From positions 6,466,000 through 6,529,999 of the forward strand of contig WMCF01000029.1 in NCBI GenBank assembly GCA_009792885.1: DNA of 64,000 bases, written 5' to 3'. Shown piece after piece: positions 33,081 to 47,200 of the stretch. Within the stretch, counting starts at the first letter, position 1. Each line of letters begins with the position of its first letter. The position numbers and the translations under genes were made by a program. Source of the DNA: Eremophila alpestris peregrina. Lineage: Eukaryota > Chordata > Aves > Passeriformes > Alaudidae. The notes beneath the pieces are model-generated. The model was given only the letters and a program-made list of their open reading frames with translations, did no database searches and had not been told where the DNA came from.

Positions 33081-36000
33081 GGGCACATCATAGGCAAGCA
33101 TGTCAGGAAGTTGTAGGCTGACAAGTGTACTGTATTCAGTTCTGTCACAGCTCTCTCAGATTAATAAAGTTTGTTTTCTGCTTTCATATTCTGAAAACAA
33201 AAAAGTAACGTAGACTCAGACAGCCATGCTATCCCAAACTTCACTGTTAATTAAAACAAGGCAATTTGTGCTTCGTAACCCTTTCTACATATTATAAAAG
33301 TGATGGATAAGGAAGCACAGTGAAAGCTATAAATCAGCCTTGAGTTTGATAATCTAATAAGAGCATCTCTTTGGCGGTTTCACCTCTTGCTCATTGATCT
33401 GTAGCTTAGTAATTAATTTTCCTTAGTTTTATCCTTGTATTTATTAGAATACCTGATTCTTTATTGCTAAAACTATGCACCGGAAAGTTGTAGTGTTATA
33501 GTTCAGGCAGTGCAATTTATTCATTGTTATAGGAACACAGAGGAGGAAGACAAATTATTTAGAGGTTTATTACTCGGAGAGGTGCACTTGAGGAAAGACA
33601 GAGAATAAAGCAGAATGGATAAATCTAAGGGGAAAATGTAGGTTGTGAATATTAAGCAGCTCTTTTAACAGAGGAATTATCTGTTGAATGATCCCCCATG
33701 GGAAAGTGTTCAGTTCTCATTGCAGGTGCTCACAGAGCACTGACTGCAGAGAACAGCTCTGCACTGATGAGGTAAATGGATAATTGGGATGTGGGGTTGT
33801 TGCTTTGTGTGTGCTGCCCATGTCATGACTGCAGCATATCCCTCTGTTACAGGGCAGCCACTCTTTCCAGTTGTAGTCGTGGTTAAAACCTGAGGGTGTG
33901 GTTTGGATACCTTAACTCTCGTGGAACTTAAGGGAAATTGCTTATCAGATCTTAAATCTGAAATACATTGACAGTTCCGATTTCCTCCTGCACTTTTGTT
34001 TTCTGATCTTGCTGAAAGGATGGGCAGTATGGGTAAATGCTTTGCTTATCAGCTCTGCCCCATTCCAATGTTACTTTTTTATTAAGAAGGAAAAATGCTG
34101 ATTAAAAACAGTAATAAAATTAGCTTCAAATCATTTGGTAGCAGATGAAAATTCTCTATGCAGTCTTTTTGTGCTTTGTCTTGACCCTTTGTTTGACTCA
34201 AACTACCACACAGAAGAGGAAATGAAGTTTATAGGTTTCTACTTAATGGCTGTTGAGACACTTGACAGATGTACATTTAAATGTTAACTCATTTCTCAAA
34301 TTCAGTATTTTTATTTCCTAAATGATTATTAAGTTTTGTAGAGATCCAAAGATAACAAACTTCTAGGTAGTACATTACAAGCTGACTTTTGGGCTCATAT
34401 GCCACATACTTATATGCAAAGAAAATTGAAAAATGAAAAGAAAGCAAGAGGTAGAAAAAATGTTAATCAAGTAAATATTTCATTAGATGGTAAAGCTCTC
34501 ATTTACTTTATAAATAGCAGTTTATTTAAAACAAACAATCAGAAAAACCCAACCAAACCCCACAACCAAAAGCAACCCAGCAAAGAGCATATATTTTTAT
34601 TATGTTATCAGAATCCTCCTGCAGAAAAGAGTACAGGTCATGTATATCAGACAGATGTTGAGAAGGGCTCTGTTCTCTATCTTACAAGCAGTTCTCAGAG
34701 TTATCAATTGCATTTGGCTTTTAGCATAAAGGTAGTTGGCAAAGTACCATGTAATATTTCATCCATTATGCCTGTCTTATGAAGTATCACACATTTCTTC
34801 CTGGAATAGGTGATCCCTCTCCTCTCCACAGAAATCAGACTGTGCTTTTACTAGTGGAATGGGTCTGAGGGAGAGTCACCCCAACTGCACTCCTCCTATC
34901 TTTTAAAAACAGGGAGATGAGAGATAAAGTTTCATAGGTCTGGAGAGAGCAGCAGTTTGTATTTCAGTCTGTGTCACATCTGTCTAACTTTAGTATGTGG
35001 TCCATAACTCTCTGCCACAGCTTTGGAGGGAAGTGCTCCAGAGGACTTGATATGCTCTGTTCTGTGCTTTAGTGTGTAAGAAAGGAGAGCTCTAAAATAT
35101 TTGGAGGCTCTAAGAATAAGTGATGTAGAGATTAGGATGAAAACCCAGTACACCTTTTCCAGATGTGTAAGGAAGGCCAGCATGACACTCATTCTTAAAC
35201 CTAGCCTATGCTTATGTTCCCTGCTCAATGGATGTCTAAGTAAATAGCTTTACTGGTGGAGTAGACATGAGAGTCAGATTACATGTTATCACAGAACTTG
35301 ATATGAAATCCATACTTTGTTGCCTGGACAGTGCAGTGAGATGGGTATCTGTGGCAGTAATGCAAGAGGATGTTTGTAGGAGTGCTATATGTCACAGGGC
35401 TGCCCTGGATCAAATAGCATTTAAATACATTGTACATGGGCTTTGATCAAGGACCACAGAGCCATGGCTAGCCGATGGAGAACCAGGAGACCCACTCACA
35501 GCCTGCCACTACAGCACAAAATGTTTTTCCCGGGTTATGGTTTTACTGTTATTAATGCTGGTGCTGTATGGTGCAGGATCACCCTACAGTACTAGTTAAA
35601 GCAGGATACTATGTGGATACACAACTTACTCCCGTGCTCTATTTAGGTGGAGCAGTCCCAGACTGTTGGTTATGCTGTCTTTGATTCTTTGCCAGCTATG
35701 TAAAGACAGTACTTGGTCTGGCACACAGCCTGCCAGGGGAAGAGTGTTTTTCAGAACAGCTGGAACAGCCGAGACTCATATGATCAGTCTGAATCAGTGC
35801 TATTTGTTTCACCTGGTTAAGACTAAGTGCTTAAACCCAGGTGTCTGATTGAGCCATGTCCTCAGGAAAGTCCCAATTTGTGCTTCTGTCTGAAGATTTG
35901 ATGTCCCCTCTTGTGATCGCCCTATTCCCTGCTGCAGAGCTGTGCCATACAAGGCATTTCGTGGCTTTTGTCATTGTGCCAATGTTTCAAGGCTGTCACA

Positions 36001-36580
36001 GTAGTTTTAAAACCTAAAGTAGAGAGAAACTATTTATTTTTTTTCCCTCCCCACAAAAATGGCTTTGTTTGGGACTTGTCTTAGGGTTTGAAAATTGTAA
36101 CTAGTGTTTTGTATAATTAATGCACTCCTGGTGTAATGCCATGAGGCACCAGTGTGGCACCAGGCAGTGCCCCAGAACCCTGCCTGCCTTGGCAGGGCCA
36201 TGGAAGCACTGGGATCTCACCAGCACCAAGCTCTGCCTGGGTTAATGGAGTCCTGCTAATGAACAGTGTGGTGCTAGAAAGAGTAACCTCATGTCAGTAG
36301 AGTAACCAACCATGATAAAATTTGGATATTAAGAGGGTTTGAAAATTATCTTTTGATATTTTTAATGACAATAAAGGACCTTGCCTGATCCTATTTCTGC
36401 TCCCTCTGCTTGAGGAATATAGCTGGCCTGTTTGTAGCTTCTGACTCACGGCTTAACTCCAACTCTAACACAATTTTCTGTGGATTTGTGATGTTCAGCC
36501 AAGCAGATATAATCATGTAATAAATATCTAGTTTTTTCATTATACTTTAATTAAATATCAGCCCTCCTTCCAGAGCTTCA
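33081..36580. other. Intergenic, no gene recognised
   Basis: AT-rich sequence. A 127-codon open frame at 34399-34782 (+) is lysine- and asparagine-rich in its first half and resembles translated A-rich DNA. I do not call it a gene. No repeat recognised. Confidence 0.6.
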
Positions 36581-36632
36581 GAAGAGAGGGAACACGCGAA
36601 GTGCGGGTTGCCCCTTGCAAGCCGCTCGGCAG

Positions 36633-37440
36633 CCCGGGCAGTGGGTGTCCGTGAGGGGCGGNNNNNNNNNNNNNNNNNNNNNNNNNNNNNNNNNNNNNNN
36701 NNNNNNNNNNNNNNNNNNNNNNNNNNNNNNNNNNNNNNNNNNNNNNNNNNNNNNNNNNNNNNNNNNNNNNNNNNNNNNNNNNNNNNNNNNNNNNNNNNNN
36801 NNNNNNNNNNNNNNNNNNNNNNNNNNNNNNNNNNNNNNNNNNNNNNNNNNNNNNNNNNNNNNNNNNNNNNNNNNNNNNNNNNNNNNNNNNNNNNNNNNNN
36901 NNNNNNNNNNNNNNNNNNNNNNNNNNNNNNNNNNNNNNNNNNNNNNNNNNNNNNNNNNNNNNNNNNNNNNNNNNNNNNNNNNNNNNNNNNNNNNNNNNNN
37001 NNNNNNNNNNNNNNNNNNNNNNNNNNNNNNNNNNNNNNNNNNNNNNNNNNNNNNNNNNNNNNNNNNNNNNNNNNNNNNNNNNNNNNNNNNNNNNNNNNNN
37101 NNNNNNNNNNNNNNNNNNNNNNNNNNNNNNNNNNNNNNNNNNNNNNNNNNNNNNNNNNNNNNNNNNNNNNNNNNNNNNNNNNNNNNNNNNNNNNNNNNNN
37201 NNNNNNNNNNNNNNNNNNNNNNNNNNNNNNNNNNNNNNNNNNNNNNNNNNNNNNNNNNNNNNNNNNNNNNNNNNNNNNNNNNNNNNNNNNNNNNNNNNNN
37301 NNNNNNNNNNNNNNNNNNNNNNNNNNNNNNNNNNNNNNNNNNNNNNNNNNNNNNNNNNNNCCGTGAGGGGCGGCCCGGGGCAGTGGGTGCCCGTGAGGGG
37401 CGGCCCGGGGCAGTGGGTGCCCGTGAGGGGCGGCTCGGCC
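36633..37440. repeat. 30-bp GC-rich minisatellite (VNTR) spanning the gap
   Basis: After the gap, ccgtgaggggcggcccgggg units recur at 37361, 37391 and 37421 with a 30-base period; the last copy ends degenerate. Before the gap, 36633-36661 is a 29-base copy of the same unit in the same orientation. The gap is therefore inside the array, so the true copy number is unknown. Confidence 0.92.
36662..37360. other. Assembly gap (699 N)
   Basis: Unsequenced bases. Both edges are the same GC-rich tandem repeat, a common cause of short-read assembly failure. Long open frames running through the gap are artefacts. Confidence 0.99.
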
Positions 37441-37485
37441 CGCGCTGACAGGCACCGGAGCGCGGCCGGGCTCCGGGCGGGAGGA

Positions 37486-37520
37486 GATGGCGCGGCCTCC
37501 CCGGAGCTGCGAGGAGCTCG
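37486..37520 (+). other. Candidate short first coding exon in CpG island
   Basis: ATG at 37486 followed by 10 codons (MARPPRSCEEL) and two bases up to donor-like gtgagc at 37521. Without splicing the frame meets TGA shortly after. The context is right for a first exon, but no downstream exon or homologue could be matched, so this is only a candidate. Confidence 0.15.
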
Positions 37521-37865
37521 GTGAGCGCTGAGGGAAAACTTTAAATGGGCCATAGCCTGGAGGTATTGTACTCTCCCTGGCTGACAGCCTGGGCCTGGAG
37601 CGCGGCCAGGGAGGGCGGAATGGGGCCCTAGGGCTCTGCAGAGATGAATAAAACCAATAACCCCGCGCAGCGCCCCTTGCGCGCCCGAGCGGCCGCGCGG
37701 AGCCGGCAGCGCCCTCCTCTGCGCGGCCTCCCGAGGGCACCGGCCTGCCGCGTCTGCTTTCTATTATTAAGAGGGAAGAAAAAAAAAAAACTACCAAAAC
37801 CCAGCCCCGCAATGTAAACACTCTTACAATTGCTGCGGAAACTGGATATAACCATGTTATTCAAA

Positions 37866-37884
37866 GGGGGGGTGGGGGGGAGGG
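37866..37884. repeat. G-run (G7-T-G7-A-G3)
   Basis: Nearly pure G tract on the plus strand at the edge of the CpG island, able in principle to form a G-quadruplex. Confidence 0.85.
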
Positions 37885-38220
37885 AAATTAAGGCATCTGC
37901 ACATGCCAAGTTTGCCTTCACATCTGTTAATTGTAAGGGGGTGATTTTAAAACAGAAATGGTGTTTTCGAGCCTGGTTCGGCTCAGGCTGTGAATGTGTA
38001 CTCTGGAAAAGAGGGTTACACGTGCCCGTGTTCCGTGAAGGCCTCACACATGCCGGTGCCGTGGAAGGCACCGTGTGCTCCTGGGCCGTGCCTCCGTGGG
38101 GCTGCACAGCCCGGCCCTGCCAGCGCTGAGGGCGCCCGGCCCGCCCGCGGCCGCCAAAGCATTATTGTTGTACTGTCCGTGCTGGGCTGCTGTTACCCTG
38201 ACAGCAATGTGAGGTAAGAA

Positions 38221-41200
38221 ACGAGCCCTGTTTTAAAAATTTTTGAAGGACAGAAAATGCCAGCGTTGTTGCTACTGTTACATTTTAGGAATGTGTTGTC
38301 TTACTAGAACATTATTCCATTACTCTTATATCATCCACAACATGACATTTCTGAGTTCAGTACAGTCATTTTAACGTCAAATAGCAAATCTTTTCCCTCA
38401 CAAAATCTTCAGTTGAGTTCAGCATGGAGATAGGTTTAAACTTCAAGACAAGTCTGGTTTGGCTCTGCATCCTCACATGAGTGCCTGCCTGTGGTGGCCT
38501 ATCTTGGGGAGCCATGATCCACTTCTTACTGAAATTCTAATCTCAGTAGGAAGATTTAAAACGTCCGAATCATTAGTTCAAACTGCAGTGTTCTGGTTTC
38601 TTGGCTAATACTTGAGTCATGCCATTAGAAACACAATGGTGTCACGGCCCATTATTTTATTGTGAACTTCAGTAAGGCTTGAGGGCAGCTTTGTTTGTTT
38701 TGCTATTGTTTTTTTTTTTTTCTCTTTAACACTCTCTCACCTGAAACAATCAGAGATGAAAATCTTGGCTTCAGTTGTATAAGGTGAGTTTCACTGCCTG
38801 AAATCTGGAACATCAGCACTAAAGGTAAAATATTTTCTTAACTCTGTCAGTTATAAAGAATCCAATGCTTTCTATGTTTACAAATAAATCAGCAAATTCC
38901 CATGATTTTCTGTTTGGAAATTTGCTTAATTTTTACTGTTTAGAATTGTTAATACTGAAAATAAATACAGCACAGGAAGAAAGCATGTTGTGTTCCTGGT
39001 CAAATGAACTCTTAACTTATTTTGGTTTTCTAAGTGGCCTTTTAATTTTTAACAACAAGCTATTCTTATATAAAATTTCCTTTCATTAAGTAATTTAGAT
39101 GTTTTTCTAAAAGGAATTTTTTGTAAACTTTATGTCAGTAGAATAATAATTAAAATGTAAATAAATGAATATTTAGTACCTGGAAAACCTTGCACACACA
39201 CAACAAAATGGTTTAAATAACATCCTATTAAAAAGTAGTCTTTATAATTGAACTGTTAAAGTTAGAATTTTAAGATACAAGGCTATTATCAAATTATGGC
39301 ACAATCCTCTTTTCTAGCATCTTTAAAGGTACACATTTTATAAGTTTACATACATATATGACAGCATTTGAACAAGATGCATTAATTAAATCTTTTACTC
39401 CTCATTAAATCTCATCTTTCAATGAGGTTTTGTACATATTGCCTTGCAGAGTACTTGGGGAGCATGAGTATTTGCAAAGATATCTGTGACATCTGTTCTT
39501 AATATTCTAACATCTTTCTTCCATGTATGTTTGATAGACAACATATTTTTGGCAGTCTTTGTTATTAGAATTGCCAAAATGTTGATATTGAGTGCCTTGG
39601 GTTTTGATGAGTGCAAGCCAGAATGAGCCTTTTCAGAGACTCATCGTTGGAACCAATTTTTTTCTAGAAAGTCATGTGTTTCAACATTCTTTTTAGGTAA
39701 TCAGAAATAGATTTATAATAGAAAAAGGAAACTATTTCTGTTCAGGAACAGTTGTTCAAATATGTCTGCTCTCTCATCTTTATTTCTGATCTGTGTATTT
39801 TTAAAACATAACAGTGTGTTAGAACTCCATCCAAGTACCAGGCCATGGGATTTTGCTTCACTAGCTCCTTTAACCCTCCTAAATGTCCATTATAAGTGCA
39901 TTGTAAGTGTATAAATGGCATTTCATTAAGGGTTTTCTGAGACTCGGGTTTAACAGTGTTGAGCACTGTGCTGTGCAGTTTTTAGAGTTCTGAGTACAGA
40001 GTGGAAGGTACAGCTATGAGTTACATGCCAGGGCTTCTTCTAAAATATGTGAGAAGACCCCTCTGAAAGATCAATGTGAAGTCCAGGTCACACCAGAAAG
40101 CAAAAAAGAAACAGCAAGGAAGTACCTCTGGGTACTCTGGATTCTGCAGTCTGACAGGAAATAAGGTTCCTTTTCAGAAGCTCAGTGACTGTCATTTCTC
40201 TGAAATCACACCATCAGTTGATTAGGTGCCTGTAGAATTCAGCTGGGATTAAATCCTCTTATTGCAGAGCCTGTTCCCTTCAAGTCTGTTTGTTGAATGA
40301 CTCAGAGAAACTCATTAGCCAGGGGCCCACAAACTGTTCTGTACTGGTGTAGGTTGATGTCCTCAGGGAAAGCTCAGTCTAGCAAACCTCAGGGAGTGGG
40401 AGAACATGGGTTCAAACCTATCTGACATGTTGAAGAGACAGATCAGGCTCCAGTTGCTCTTCAAGGCATTACTTGGGTGGAAAAGCAGAATAACCCACCC
40501 TTTTCTGCTCTAGGAAGGTAGACAAGGCTGCAGCTACTTCTGCTTGGGAGGCCAGTGTGAGATAGGAATGTGTTCTGGATCAGACACTAGTGATGTGTGC
40601 ATGAATCCTGCTGGTAACTGCTGAGCTGTGGAGTCCTCCCATGTGCCATGTCAGAATGCATGTGGAAGCCAAGCTCTGGGTATGAAGAAAAATTCAAGGT
40701 GATAACTGAGGCATAGATCCTTTAGTGAGAGAATAGGCAGGAGAGGGTTTCCAACCCTGTGCTGCAGTTTTTAACCTGTGTGTGATTTTCAGAGCAGAAC
40801 TTAAGTGGGAGAGTGTGTATCAGCTTTATCCATTGGACCTACTCACCTAAAAAAGTTGGAATTTAGTCCTATGTGACCAAAAATTAGTGATGGCGATATT
40901 TTATACTACAAATACCTGAGCCAAAGGTTTCATGTTTATATCTGTTTCAGAATCTGTGGAAGGCAACTGTGAAAAGCTCTTGCAGACACTGAAATCCTGG
41001 CCCTGTCAAGGTCACAAGGCATTTCATAACTTAGATCAAATCTTGTAATGTGATATTTAATTTTGACTGTGAAGGTTTCTCTTATAGAAATAAAAAATTA
41101 TGCTGCTCTATAGTATTGCTCTGTGTTACAAATATTTATTTGCCAAGTTAATTTTTATTTATAATCCTGTAGGTTCAGTGTAACATCAGTGATGAGAAAA

Positions 41201-44200
41201 TTGCCCCAGTAGTGGAGAAACACATGCCCTCAATCATTATCACCCTGCCTCACTCCAACTTTATTAGAATTTTATGTTGTTTCTTCCCCCACAACCCCCA
41301 AGCTGCTGTTACCCAAACTGAGATAGACATACCTTTCCTGTTGTAGAAGGAAATCCCTAGACATGAGACCTGTAGTAATGGTTATTGTTCTGTGGCTCCA
41401 TGGATGGCTATGAATTCTTCTTTGTTCAGCATGGGGAAAGAATACACTTTATATTTCACAAGATACCAGTAAAAATTTTTCTTGAATTGCCTGAGTAGTG
41501 TCACTGCCATATGTCACTGTGACAACACACACACACATCAGAAAGTATTTCTGACTTGTTTTTTTGGGTACAGTTCTCATAGTGGGGATATTTTTATTCC
41601 TGCCATAGTTTAGCTAAATGATTCACTTCCTATAGGAAAAAATATCCTATGTTTTCAGTATTACTTTTGGAGCATGGTTTCTTAAACCTGGTGTTTTGTC
41701 CTCTGTGGATTTTGGCTCCAGCTGCCCCAACTGAGGGTTTTACATGCAGCCAGGATGAACTGGAAGTGCATCCTGATACACCAGACACTGTGTGTCCATC
41801 TGAGCCTTCAGGTTTGCAACTCTGAGAACAGATCTGCAGCATTTATGTGAGGGATACAGCCATCTCCTGAAGGCCCCTTTTATTTCCTCCCCGGCATTTC
41901 CTATGATGTATCTGACTTGTATCAGAGTTGACTTACTGACCTTCAATGAAGCAAGTGAGTATTGATACAAGATAATAAATATGTAAGCAGGCATGAAATA
42001 CGTCTGAAAACCAGAAGAGTGAACGACAAATAAGGGCCAAGGGAGGCTCATCCCTTTGCAGAGATGTGCAATTCGGCTTTCTCTCAGTAGATGTCAGCAG
42101 CACTACAAACTTGCCCAGTTCACCGCTTTGAGAGCCCTTCTGTTTACAATTTTTATTAGTTCACAATTTCAGATTCAGAGGAATATCCCATCTAAAACCA
42201 GTGGAAACTGTTGCCCTCTGAAATGGGCTTAGAGACTTCTGTTTAGCATCTTAGAATAATATTGTGTTCTCAGTAATGCATTTTTTTAATAGAGAACTTA
42301 GAAGGGGCTTATTGCTACATTTTTAGAATTTTCTGAACATTTACCTCACATTTGCCCTCCAGGCAAATGTGAAGAAATATAAGATGTCTAATATTTTGCT
42401 TCTTTCTGTGAAGTAAATCAAAACCGTGGGAATGTTTTCATATAATTTGATTTACTCCTGTCTCCTACAATACATCTTCAACTCTGTTCAATTAACTCTC
42501 TGCCTGCTATAAGAAAAGGGTGCAATCATATTCTGACTGAAAGCAATGGCAAGTGTTCTGTTGGATCTGCTGGGAGTTGTCAGCCCCAGAGGAGCTCACA
42601 ACCACAAAGGAAGGATGTGGAAGGAAGTTTCTTGTGTGTAGAGATTTGTGTGTGTATGGCAGGGAGAGAAAAGGGTTGTTTATTTCAGTGTGTAAGGAAC
42701 ATTCATTTTGCTGCATACTATAAAATAAACAGAAATATTTCTAAATCGCCATGTACATGAAATGGGGACAAGAAGATAAACAATCCAGTGTTTATTTGGT
42801 TAGAAATGAAGAAATTTCATTATTTTCTGCTTCTCTCAGGAGGGGTCTTTTCCTTCATCTGATCTCCAGCAGGAATCTTTTAAGTTTTTTTATGGTATAC
42901 TGGGTACTTGTCAAGTGTGGCAGAGTTGTTCTTTTGGAAGTTAAGATCATTCTCAGAGACAGGATCAGCCCAGAAAGCAGCATTGGCCCCTTTCCCACAT
43001 GTCTGTCACCATCTTATTTGCAAGAGCACCAAGATGAGCAATGCTAAGAATTAGAGGCCAATTCAGCCACAAGCAGTGCTGGGGACATTTTGTGTGGCAT
43101 TTGCTTGTCTCTAGGAAAATAGGCTGTGCCTGTTTTATCTGGACTGCAGGGTGTGCCTACACATGCTGTAGCCAGCCAAAACTGGCCAACTCCAGAGCCA
43201 GACTTCTCAGACCAGAGATGCTCATTTCCACACACCCCTGCAGCCCTCCCCAGCCCCTCCAAATCTGGAGGGGAGTCAGGTGGAGTGATTTTAACTTAAA
43301 GGGAGATAAAGAGCTGTGCTCTCCAACACTTGCAATAATCACACTCTTAGCAACATTGTAATTTGTTTTCCATGCCATCTTTAGAACCTTTTTATTTCCT
43401 GTGTCACATGCCACTTTACTGTGCATTGCCTTCAATCTGTAGGCTGGGGGCCACTATGTCATACTATTCCCTTTATATTTGTTCCCCAGACTCTGTCCTT
43501 TCCCATGATCTGTTCCTTTTGGTGTTCTTCCCTTTAGTGACCTCTCCCACCTCACCATCCTCTGTTCCTGGCCTTATCAAGTGGCTTGTGATAATTTTCT
43601 GATTGTCAGTTGATCCATTCTGTATCAAACCTTTTTGAAATGGAACTTTTTTCATGACCTCACTGGAGTGGGTTGGGAGATGCTCTCTGGCAGGCCAGCA
43701 CTGCCAAAGGAATAATTACTAGTTCTAGGGAAGGATCCAAAACACAGGGGAGCCAGTGGAGTTTGGGCCCCCCACATGGGCCCATTGATGTCTGGATCTC
43801 AGCCTGGCTAGATGAAGCAGTTTGCCAAACTGAGCATAGGGTACATGGCTCCAGGGTGATGAGGCAGCAGCAATGCACAGCAAATTTCCCCTCAAGGCAT
43901 CTGTTAGCAGCAATTTGGGAACTTAACCAAATGACCCCAGTGTCATGCTGTTCTGCTCTCTCCATTGTTCTGGGGTTCCTTCTTACTCACATAGCCAGCA
44001 GGAGGAAGCTGGTGGCTTTGGCTCTCTCTCTGCCTCCTTTGGCTCTCCTTGCTGAATGGATCTGTTTCTGCCTCCGTTGTTCAGCTGTTGAGCAAGTCTG
44101 TTTCTTAGGTTTTGGCTTGCTCTGCAGGGCATGAAGTAGGGAATGCTGAATCTGTTGCTGCTTTGCAGAACATTAGATTTGGAGGGGCAGTCTTTGCCAC

Positions 44201-47200
44201 TTCACCTCAGACTGAAACTGGAAGAAAACAGAAAAATTGTGTCTAGTGTCTGTGTGAATGTTGTGCAAAAATGTCTTCCTAGCCCTTGCTAGGTTACTGT
44301 ATTTCTAGTTATGTTGTGAATTTACATCCCAGAATATCAGAGGGTCATGAGCTAAACGCACACCTGTGCAGAGTTAGGCAAGAGTTGTCTTTATGTTACA
44401 GGGGTTGAAATCAAGGTGCAAAACTAATGAGTTAGCTCAGAGTTTACACAAAGGCTCAAGCAGTTTGGCAGCAGAGTGACAGGAAATCTCCCCATCTTCA
44501 GGGCTGTGCTTAGTGACAGAGCCAGAAGTACTAAATAAAGTGTAGTGCTGAGCACTGGGTTAGTTTTCATTGTCTTCATGTAGGTCTCCTAGGAAACTTC
44601 TATGAAATGAACTTTTGCAAAAGGATTGGGCATGCAGTGATACTGCTGGGTACTTTGGGATTGTAAATAATTGGTGTTTAAGTAACAAAGTAAAAAATGA
44701 ATGTTCCTAACTTCATGCATACTGCAGTATGAAAGAAGAGATGCTGACTTAATTTAACATCATACTTGTGACAACTTTTTCAAGTCATGATTGCTGCACT
44801 GGTTGACTGGACTAGATGAAAAGGGAGGTGGTGACAGGACTGAGTTTTCTTTTAAGTATGACTTGACTGGAAGAACCAGCATAATTTTTTTATTAATACT
44901 AACAATGCTGAACATAACATCAAAGCAAAGTTTTATTACACAGTTGCATACCTAATAGGAAAAATAAGACCTTTCTGTGTGTGTGCACTTTCCTGACACT
45001 GATTTTGAGGCCTTAAGTACATCAACAAGAATGGACCAGTCCAGCCAAAATTTGCTTCCACAGCTGCTGGTCTTAGGAAGTTCCCTGGGCCTCCTGTGCT
45101 CTGCAGCTGTGGAGGCTATTCCCTGCTCTGAACGAAAGAATCTCCCCTCTCCTGTGACTGCAAATGCTGAATGAGACATCCTGTAACACCCTGTTCAGAG
45201 GGGCACAGCTGACAACCAGAGGCCACCCTTGGCATTTTAGTCCTTGTAGATAATGACAGATGGTGCATAACCATGAGCAAGGAACCCCTTAGTCCTAAAA
45301 CAGGGAAGGAGATTTTGGGGGAATTATTATAAAAGTTAATTACCCAAAGGTCTTGGGGCTGGTTCAGCTCCAGAGAGAGTAAGGAGGAGAGATTTAAGTA
45401 GCAGTTTAAAGAATAAGTTATTTTAGAGGCATATTAGAGTATTGGGACACTTAGTCATCTGAGTGTATAGGGCCCATTTCTGCACATGCAGTAGGAGTAA
45501 AACCTGAAGAACTGCTGTGTGGAATGTTTCTCACAGAACCATGCAAAACTTGCCTACTTTCATTCAGCTATAAAACTGTCAGTTGCAATTTTCACATGAA
45601 TTCCTTAATTTGCGCCTTTGAAATGCTGAAGCCCACTTACAGTTTTGCAAGTGAAACCTGATGGTTTCAAGTGTGTTTCAATTTGAGCTTTTAACATTCT
45701 TGTTTGAACCTGAATCTCGAAGTGAAATTTAGGAGTTGCAAAAGTACACATCGAATACAGACAAATTGCAGGAAAAATTCACAGGAATCTGAGCAAAGCA
45801 AACTTGCAAAATTTCCCATAGCTCAGGCTCTCTCTGTTTATGAGAATAGTCTTAGGCTCCTCTTCGTGATGTGGCTGTGGAGGCTCCAAAGGTGGAGAGG
45901 TTGTGATGGTGGGAGCTGTCAGGAGCAGCACTGTCAAAGAACTGCTGTGTCATTCCATGGTCAACTACTGTCCCCAACAATTCATCCAAATCCAGGTTTG
46001 TCTTCAGATTCCATACATGGATTAGAAAGGCAGGAACAGTTTAAGCTCTGTGGATAATGTGTAACTGAAGCTAAAGAGATGAGGTTTGAAGCCTGTTTTT
46101 GAAGCATGGCAGTTTTAGTAACTGATCTGCCATAAAGGGCTAATTAAAAAGAACTAGGTGGTGGAAAACCAGAGTAATGATGAACGTTTATCAAATTTCC
46201 ACCCCTGCAGCACTTTTGGTTGGAAAACAGAAAGTAACCATGCTTTGTTATTGCATGAAATAAATAAAACAAACCCAGAATGCTGTGGTAGTTTCTTGAT
46301 CTCTAAAGCATACAAAGCTGAAACCACCACATGCAAAAACCATCACAAGAAGAGCGAGTGCAAGCTTAAAGGCTGGTGATACTTGCTCTCTGCAATGCAC
46401 ACAGCTCACAGTTCTCAGCACTGAGAACTCAGCTGACCTCTGGGGAATTGATAGGAAGTCCTGGCTCTGCTTGAGTCAATGGGAATTTTGCTGTGGACTT
46501 CAGGGAACTTCACAGAGTAGTCCTTGTTGTGCAATGTATTGTTCCAGACTCTTAAAGCCTTGCAAAATCTCAGAGTTGGGCAAAATAGGCATTTTTAAGT
46601 GCTCTGCATCTTCTGCCTAGCAAGCATGGGAAATTAAAGGCAACCCATGTTCACTAAATCTGGCTAGGCTGCTGGTAGTGTCATGCTGCCTTACCCATGG
46701 CTATGAAATACAGAATGGAGAAGTACTGTGCTGGCATTGGTCTCATGCTGTTCATTCTTTTTATTTGTATTTTTCCTTTGCCTATGCTGTCACCTGAACT
46801 GCTTCAGTGCACACAGGCTTTGGCAGAACATGAGGAAGGACTCCTGGCTTGTTTGGTCTTTGAGATCCTCACTGCCATGTGGGCCTCAAGTGGTGGTTGT
46901 GGTAATTGATATTCAGTTATATTACTCAGATAATTTAAGGTCTGTTAAGTAAATGGGTATCTCTGATTGTAACATTAATAACAGGGAAATACTGTGTTCA
47001 GCAAGCAAATAAGGATTAATTTTGGGGCCCTGTTCCTGGCTAGCCTTAGATAGATGTATTACCATCCCTACAGAAGATATGAGAACTTCTTTTTTCTTAA
47101 GATTATCTTTTTGTCAGCTTTGGATGTGTAGGCTGCCAATATTGTTACAAAAGTTTTTATTTTGTTCTCTACATTTATTGTGTTCTTCCTGCTAAGTCAG

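Larger units (their letters stand above)
36580..38220. promoter_or_regulatory. Orphan CpG island, interrupted by an assembly gap
   Basis: CpG-dense sequence flanks a 699-base run of N (36662-37360). Composition changes abruptly from AT-rich on both sides. On the plus strand an ATG with good context (gaggagATGg, 37486) is followed 35 bases later by a donor-like cg/gtgagc at 37521. A second strong donor-like site gag/gtaaga lies at 38214. No known protein-coding gene is expected here from synteny. This could be the promoter of a noncoding transcript, a distant alternative promoter, or an untranscribed island. Confidence 0.6.

Noticed and set aside
34399..34782. 127-codon open frame
   Set aside because: Lys/Asn-rich translation of A-rich DNA; no family resemblance or promoter.
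36547..37821. Long open frames through the N run
   Set aside because: Most residues are unknown because N cannot encode stops; the visible part is the 30-bp repeat and CpG-island translation.
40405..40425. ggttcaaacc resembling a tRNA T-loop
   Set aside because: No matching A box or cloverleaf around it.
43673..44134. 153-codon open frame
   Set aside because: No recognisable domain and no splice or promoter context.
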